Source of the DNA: Glandiceps talaboti | Lineage: Eukaryota; Hemichordata; Enteropneusta; Spengelidae | DNA length: 64,000 bases | Direction: 5' to 3' | NCBI RefSeq assembly: GCF_964340395.1 | Contig: NC_135556.1 | Span: 16,560,642 to 16,624,641, forward strand | Shown: positions 60,056 through 64,000 of the stretch, piece after piece | How the letters are laid out: every line of letters begins with the position of its first letter | Numbering within the stretch: position 1 is the first letter of the stretch | Notes under the pieces: model-generated | Seen by the model: the letters and a program-made list of their open reading frames with translations, nothing else | Databases searched by the model: none | Told to the model about the DNA's origin: nothing | Program-made: the position numbers and the translations under genes

Positions 60056-61164
60056 CATACACAAACAAACAAACATACACCAATTACCATGGCTGAATAT
60101 TATAGCAATACAATGAACAAAGAACAAAATTACAATCTGTACAAAAAATGATGATTTTATTTTCTTAGCATACAATCCAACATGACATTGAAATCTATAA
60201 ATTAAATGACTAAAGATTGGATTCCTAAAAACAATGGTGGCATGGCTCCTACAAAGACTAGAAAAAAGTATACACAGGAAAACACAAAGTAGAAATTTAA
60301 ACAAAAATGAGTGTGTTTTGAGAAAAGCTTCCCCAGCTGCAAGAATATACTCTATGGGATGACTTCTTCATTACTGAGTCTCTTCCCATATTTTAACTGC
60401 ATTTCATGCATCTCTTTAAAAAAGCAAATGTATAAAGAACTATGTGATTAACTTTTTCCATGACGTCTACAATGTATCTGTTTTTAAGTTCACAACTATA
60501 GTTCTAAGGCCTGTCATGGAAAAAGAGTGAAAATCACTTTCTATACAAACTCTTCAGTCATGACAATATGTGACATAGCAAAATAATTTTTACGATTAGA
60601 AATAAAATTAAACTTAGTTGGAAAATCCCCCCCCCCCCCCACTACGAAAAGCAAATGCATTTTACAATTCAACATTTTTTTTACAGTTGTCCCAATGTGC
60701 CTAAATAATTAACCCATACACACAGCTTTAGTTAATGACCTCAAAAAATGACTTGAATCAAAATCCTGAAGTTGACCCGTGTCAGTTTTTCCCCTCCCTC
60801 TAAACTCATTACTATACTAGTGTTTATATACTCCTTTCCTTAGTTTAATACTTTTAGTTGAGTTAACCAATGACATAGGAGATTGCCATGACATGCGATG
60901 GCAAGAATACAAAGTTTGTAATTTCTGTTCAAGTGTCTACAACTAGGGTTATGCATGGTACAATCGAATCTATCTTGTGGTCTCCTATATTTAATAAATA
61001 TTGTCCAAGCTGGTCTTGTTTCAAGTTGTTTCTACAAGATATGCTGCTTCAAGAAAAGAAATTGTTGACCCAATAGTCTTGATTTTAACATCTGTTCAAA
61101 GTTATAAGAAAGCTGTTTAAGTATGAAGACATTAGTTTTACTGTAAGTAATACACAGCCTCTAT

Positions 61165-61500
61165 TGTAGGCTGGCAGGTCCACCTGGCAAGTATTCCCAC
61201 CACTCTGCTTGTAAACTCGATATTATCAATTTCAGTATATTCGGCTACACCTTTATGTCTGCAACCGTTAACTATGGGATAAATTTGACAACACCTGTTA
61301 GGTAATTTGTACAAAGGTCCAATCTAACTTCTGTATATGGTCAGTATGTATTGTCACATCTGGCTAATTTGACGTAAGTCGTCGCGTGACTTACTTAAAC
61401 CAATCAGCTTCCATACGTTATCCATGACAAATACTGAGTTCACACGCTGAGTGGAGTAAACACTTGCCAGGTCAACTAACAAGTCTGCTATGAAGGCTTA
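61165..61500. repeat. Decayed inverted repeat pair
   Basis: 'acctggcaagtattccca' near 61.18 kb and 'taaacacttgccaggt' near 61.46 kb are inverted copies, with weaker pairing inward. It could be an old foldback element; boundaries are uncertain. Confidence 0.4.
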
Positions 61501-63241
61501 CATCATACTCTATTTGTTTAGAAAAAGGACCAATAAACTAGGCATGCCTCAATGGACTTCAAACAAGACCATTCAGAATCAATGTTTCTCATTTGAAAGC
61601 AAAGTACAATTGATTCAAATTGTCTCCTGAACATGAGAAGTGTAACTTTTGTGTGACTTCATGTTATAAATGCAAAATATAAAAAATGGCGTGACAATGC
61701 TATCAAGGAGATTTAGGCTAGCACGACTGGAGTTGTGTCAAGTTACATGATTTATGCCATTGGCTGACATCAAACATAATTGTAATGGAGCGGTGCCTTG
61801 TAAGTGACATGGTGTCCACATCCCCAATTTTTCCATATCATTGATGGATTTTGACCAGCGATACTATTGACCGATGTTACACAATACAGAAACAGAAACT
61901 GATCTATATATAATATAATCAACCAGAGCACCAACTTTCCATAGAAATTGCATAAAGATTATGAACTGAAACCAAAATCAGGAGGGAATTATCAGTACAC
62001 GTACAGAGAAATCATATCAGATTGAGATCAATTTATAATTATGATTTGAAGGGAGCTTGTGATCAGATAAATACAATGTTGTGCGTGAAAACAAAGTCCA
62101 TGAAGAATCAATGCAAAACACAAAGTACAGTATCAACATGTAAAGTTTATACATACATTCTGAAAATGTCTACTACAGCAAGTTAAAGCTAACGGCCCAT
62201 GCACCACACAACATTCCTCCACCCTCCCCCAACCCAAAAATGTTTCACAAGGCTCAAGAGTGGATGTACAGAGAGAAAATGTCTGACACTTTTCTATAAC
62301 TGCAAGTTGAGAAGGCGGCAAAAGTCTAGTAAGTGTGGTAACACTTGGTTGGTGCATTTAGGCAGGATATATGACCCTTAGTGTGATCTTTATATGAAAG
62401 ACTAACAGTATTGGAAGTTTAATGTACGTGTCTGCAAACAGATCCTTCCTATATAACAGTCACACTGTATTCACCGACTTTGGCCATTCTCAACACAATA
62501 GCACCATAACTTTAAGTTGTACTCATTGGCTAAGCACTCCACAGAAAAGAGCACTTTGTAATCACCAGACATATACTTTTGCAGTTGTTCGTTGCCCACC
62601 ACAAAAAAATAGGTACATTCCTGTTATGTACTTTGTGATGCTATTTCAACAGACTTTCTACTTATCCTATCTTTGAGGTTTTCTATACTATTTTTTGTAA
62701 GTTATACAAAAAAAAAATGTTTCAAACTTGAAATATATATATATACATGAAAAGAGTACATCATGTTGGGATAATAATTCATGTGGTATGGACTTTTTAT
62801 TTTGAAGGTGAAATATCTTATTTGTGATCAGATGGTTACTTTTACATCTGGCTATTAAATTGATTCTCTAAATTTGAGATATAACTTTCAGACTAATTAT
62901 CTTGTGCTCAAAGAGCAAAATGGGCAAAAATTCTAGAGTGTATAATTTCAAAAATATGGGCATGTTCTCTAGTACCAAGTCACTTTGTGTATTGAAACTG
63001 AGTAATCAATGAGTGAAATTGACAGCAGCGTGCAACTATGGCCAGCAAATGTCTGTGCATACGGTGAGAGTCTAGCTTGACTATTCTTAACGTACATGTC
63101 ATACAGCGAGTAAATATCCACTACTAATATGATAAGGTCTATGCAGGAGCAACCTTTGTCTCTCTATATCTTAGATCAATTATTCCCTCAGTGTACAAGT
63201 TTTTATTTCAAATCACTCATGAACCCCCCATCCCATTTCAT

Positions 63242-63242
63242 T

Positions 63243-63274
<32 letters not shown>

Positions 63275-63275
63275 A
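63242..63275. repeat. (GTT)n microsatellite
   Basis: About eleven TTG units. The poly-Asn minus-strand ORF over it is an artefact. Confidence 0.95.
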
Positions 63276-63579
63276 ACAATGTGACATTGGTGTATAATTT
63301 CAGAAGCAACAAGGAACATTAGATGAACTACCTGGTATATACTATCATTAAATAGCTTGTCTACAGCACTAGTAGTATTCCGTTTATCTCTTCTCATAGT
63401 TACAAGCATGGTATAAGGAATATCGCTAGCATCATAACAGGCTAGTCATTTGAGCAGGAGTGATGATAAATCAGAGAAATTTTCAATGACATCACAAAAC
63501 ATGAATGCCACATTTGAAAAGATGGATAAGCTACAATACATGTAATGCAGGAAGTAGCGGTGATTTTGTTAAAACTGCA

Positions 63580-64000
63580 CTAGCTGCAACTGGTACATTT
63601 TTTAAAAACTGTTTTGATACACATGATTTACCCATAGCATCCCACACCCTGCACAGTATTGAATCACCTGTGGGTACACATATTATGTAGCTGTGTACGT
63701 AGTATGTTACAATATATCCAATAAAATTGATTTGCCGGTCTGCATCAAAAATCAGTGTCCCTGAAGAATCACGATTTCAACTTACTTATACTAGTACTAA
63801 TATATAAAACAGACCTCTAATTGCCATGTACAATGTCTAATTATTGGTATTTTGACAATTTTCAGTGAATATATTGTTGAAAAAATAATACCCAGTCATA
63901 GCTAGTGCAAATTTAAGAGCAAGAAGTAGGTGAAATCTAACCCGGATTCCCATGTATTTTACCGAAGTTCCCTACCAAACTTTTAGTACTTGCTAAGGAA
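63580..64000. repeat. Dispersed repeat family A, copy 3, cut by the window edge
   Basis: 'actagctgcaactgg', 'attgaatcacctgtgggt', 'ccatgtacaatgtctaatta' and finally 'aggtgaaatctaaccc' with 'ttccctaccaaac'. This links the family-A phrases with those at 37.4 and 45.4 kb into one longer element. Confidence 0.65.

Larger units (their letters stand above)
59350..64000. other. Intergenic region, no gene recognised
   Basis: No ORF here shows a domain or splice structure I can support on either strand. It holds the satellite-like array at 59.4-60.05 kb, a decayed inverted-repeat pair near 61.17 and 61.47 kb, a GTT microsatellite and a dispersed repeat reaching the window edge. Confidence 0.55.

Noticed and set aside
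62133-62676. ORFs of 60-84 residues near the right end
   Set aside because: No domain, no splice partners and AT-rich repetitive surroundings.

Overview
This window is animal nuclear DNA: large genes split by GT-AG introns, AT-rich intergenic DNA full of microsatellites, MITE-like foldbacks and a tRNA-derived SINE. Gene content (NuMA, LRRC51, AGTRAP-like, and TRIM, Roco and death-effector-domain genes in unusual domain combinations) points to an invertebrate deuterostome. A hemichordate, cephalochordate or echinoderm would fit, and I cannot choose between them from sequence alone. I saw no rRNA, canonical tRNA, CRISPR array, retrovirus-like or Polinton-like element.

Layout. 1-3.75 kb: no gene, only simple and tandem repeats. 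3.8-6.8 kb (-): one long exon encoding a Roco-family (Roc-COR) GTPase whose GTPase domain is interrupted by about 290 residues of multi-pass membrane segments; this is the most unusual object here. 10.3-14.3 kb (+): an AGTRAP-like membrane protein in three exons, the first tentative. 16.6-22.6 kb (+): a six-exon gene joining a death effector domain (DED) to a RanBPM-type SPRY domain. 25.0-32.5 kb (+): a TRIM gene (RING, two B-boxes, coiled coil, filamin repeat) ending in a SPRY domain with the same intron positions and phases as the DED gene next door. 35.0-51.6 kb (-): a complete 19-coding-exon NuMA gene, reconstructed with every intron phase matching (1470 residues). 52.7-58.6 kb (+): LRRC51 in three coding exons. 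58.6-64 kb: no gene, a satellite-like tandem array and dispersed repeats.

How the genes relate. NuMA and LRRC51 are head to head with a compact motif cluster (CACGTG, CCAAT, TCTCGCGAGA, AAGATGGCG) between them. The human NUMA1 and LRTOMT/LRRC51 genes have the same divergent arrangement, so this looks like an ancient linked pair sharing a promoter. NuMA is the spindle-pole and cortical dynein adaptor, and its GPSM2/LGN-binding segment and mitotic CDK1 site are recognisable here. The left half holds three genes of signalling, ubiquitin or death-fold type. The DED-SPRY and TRIM-filamin-SPRY genes look like products of local duplication and exon shuffling of one SPRY cassette.

Limits: exon boundaries were read by eye from splice signals, phase continuity and protein similarity recalled from memory. 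First exons, UTRs and the TRIM 3' end are the least certain parts.
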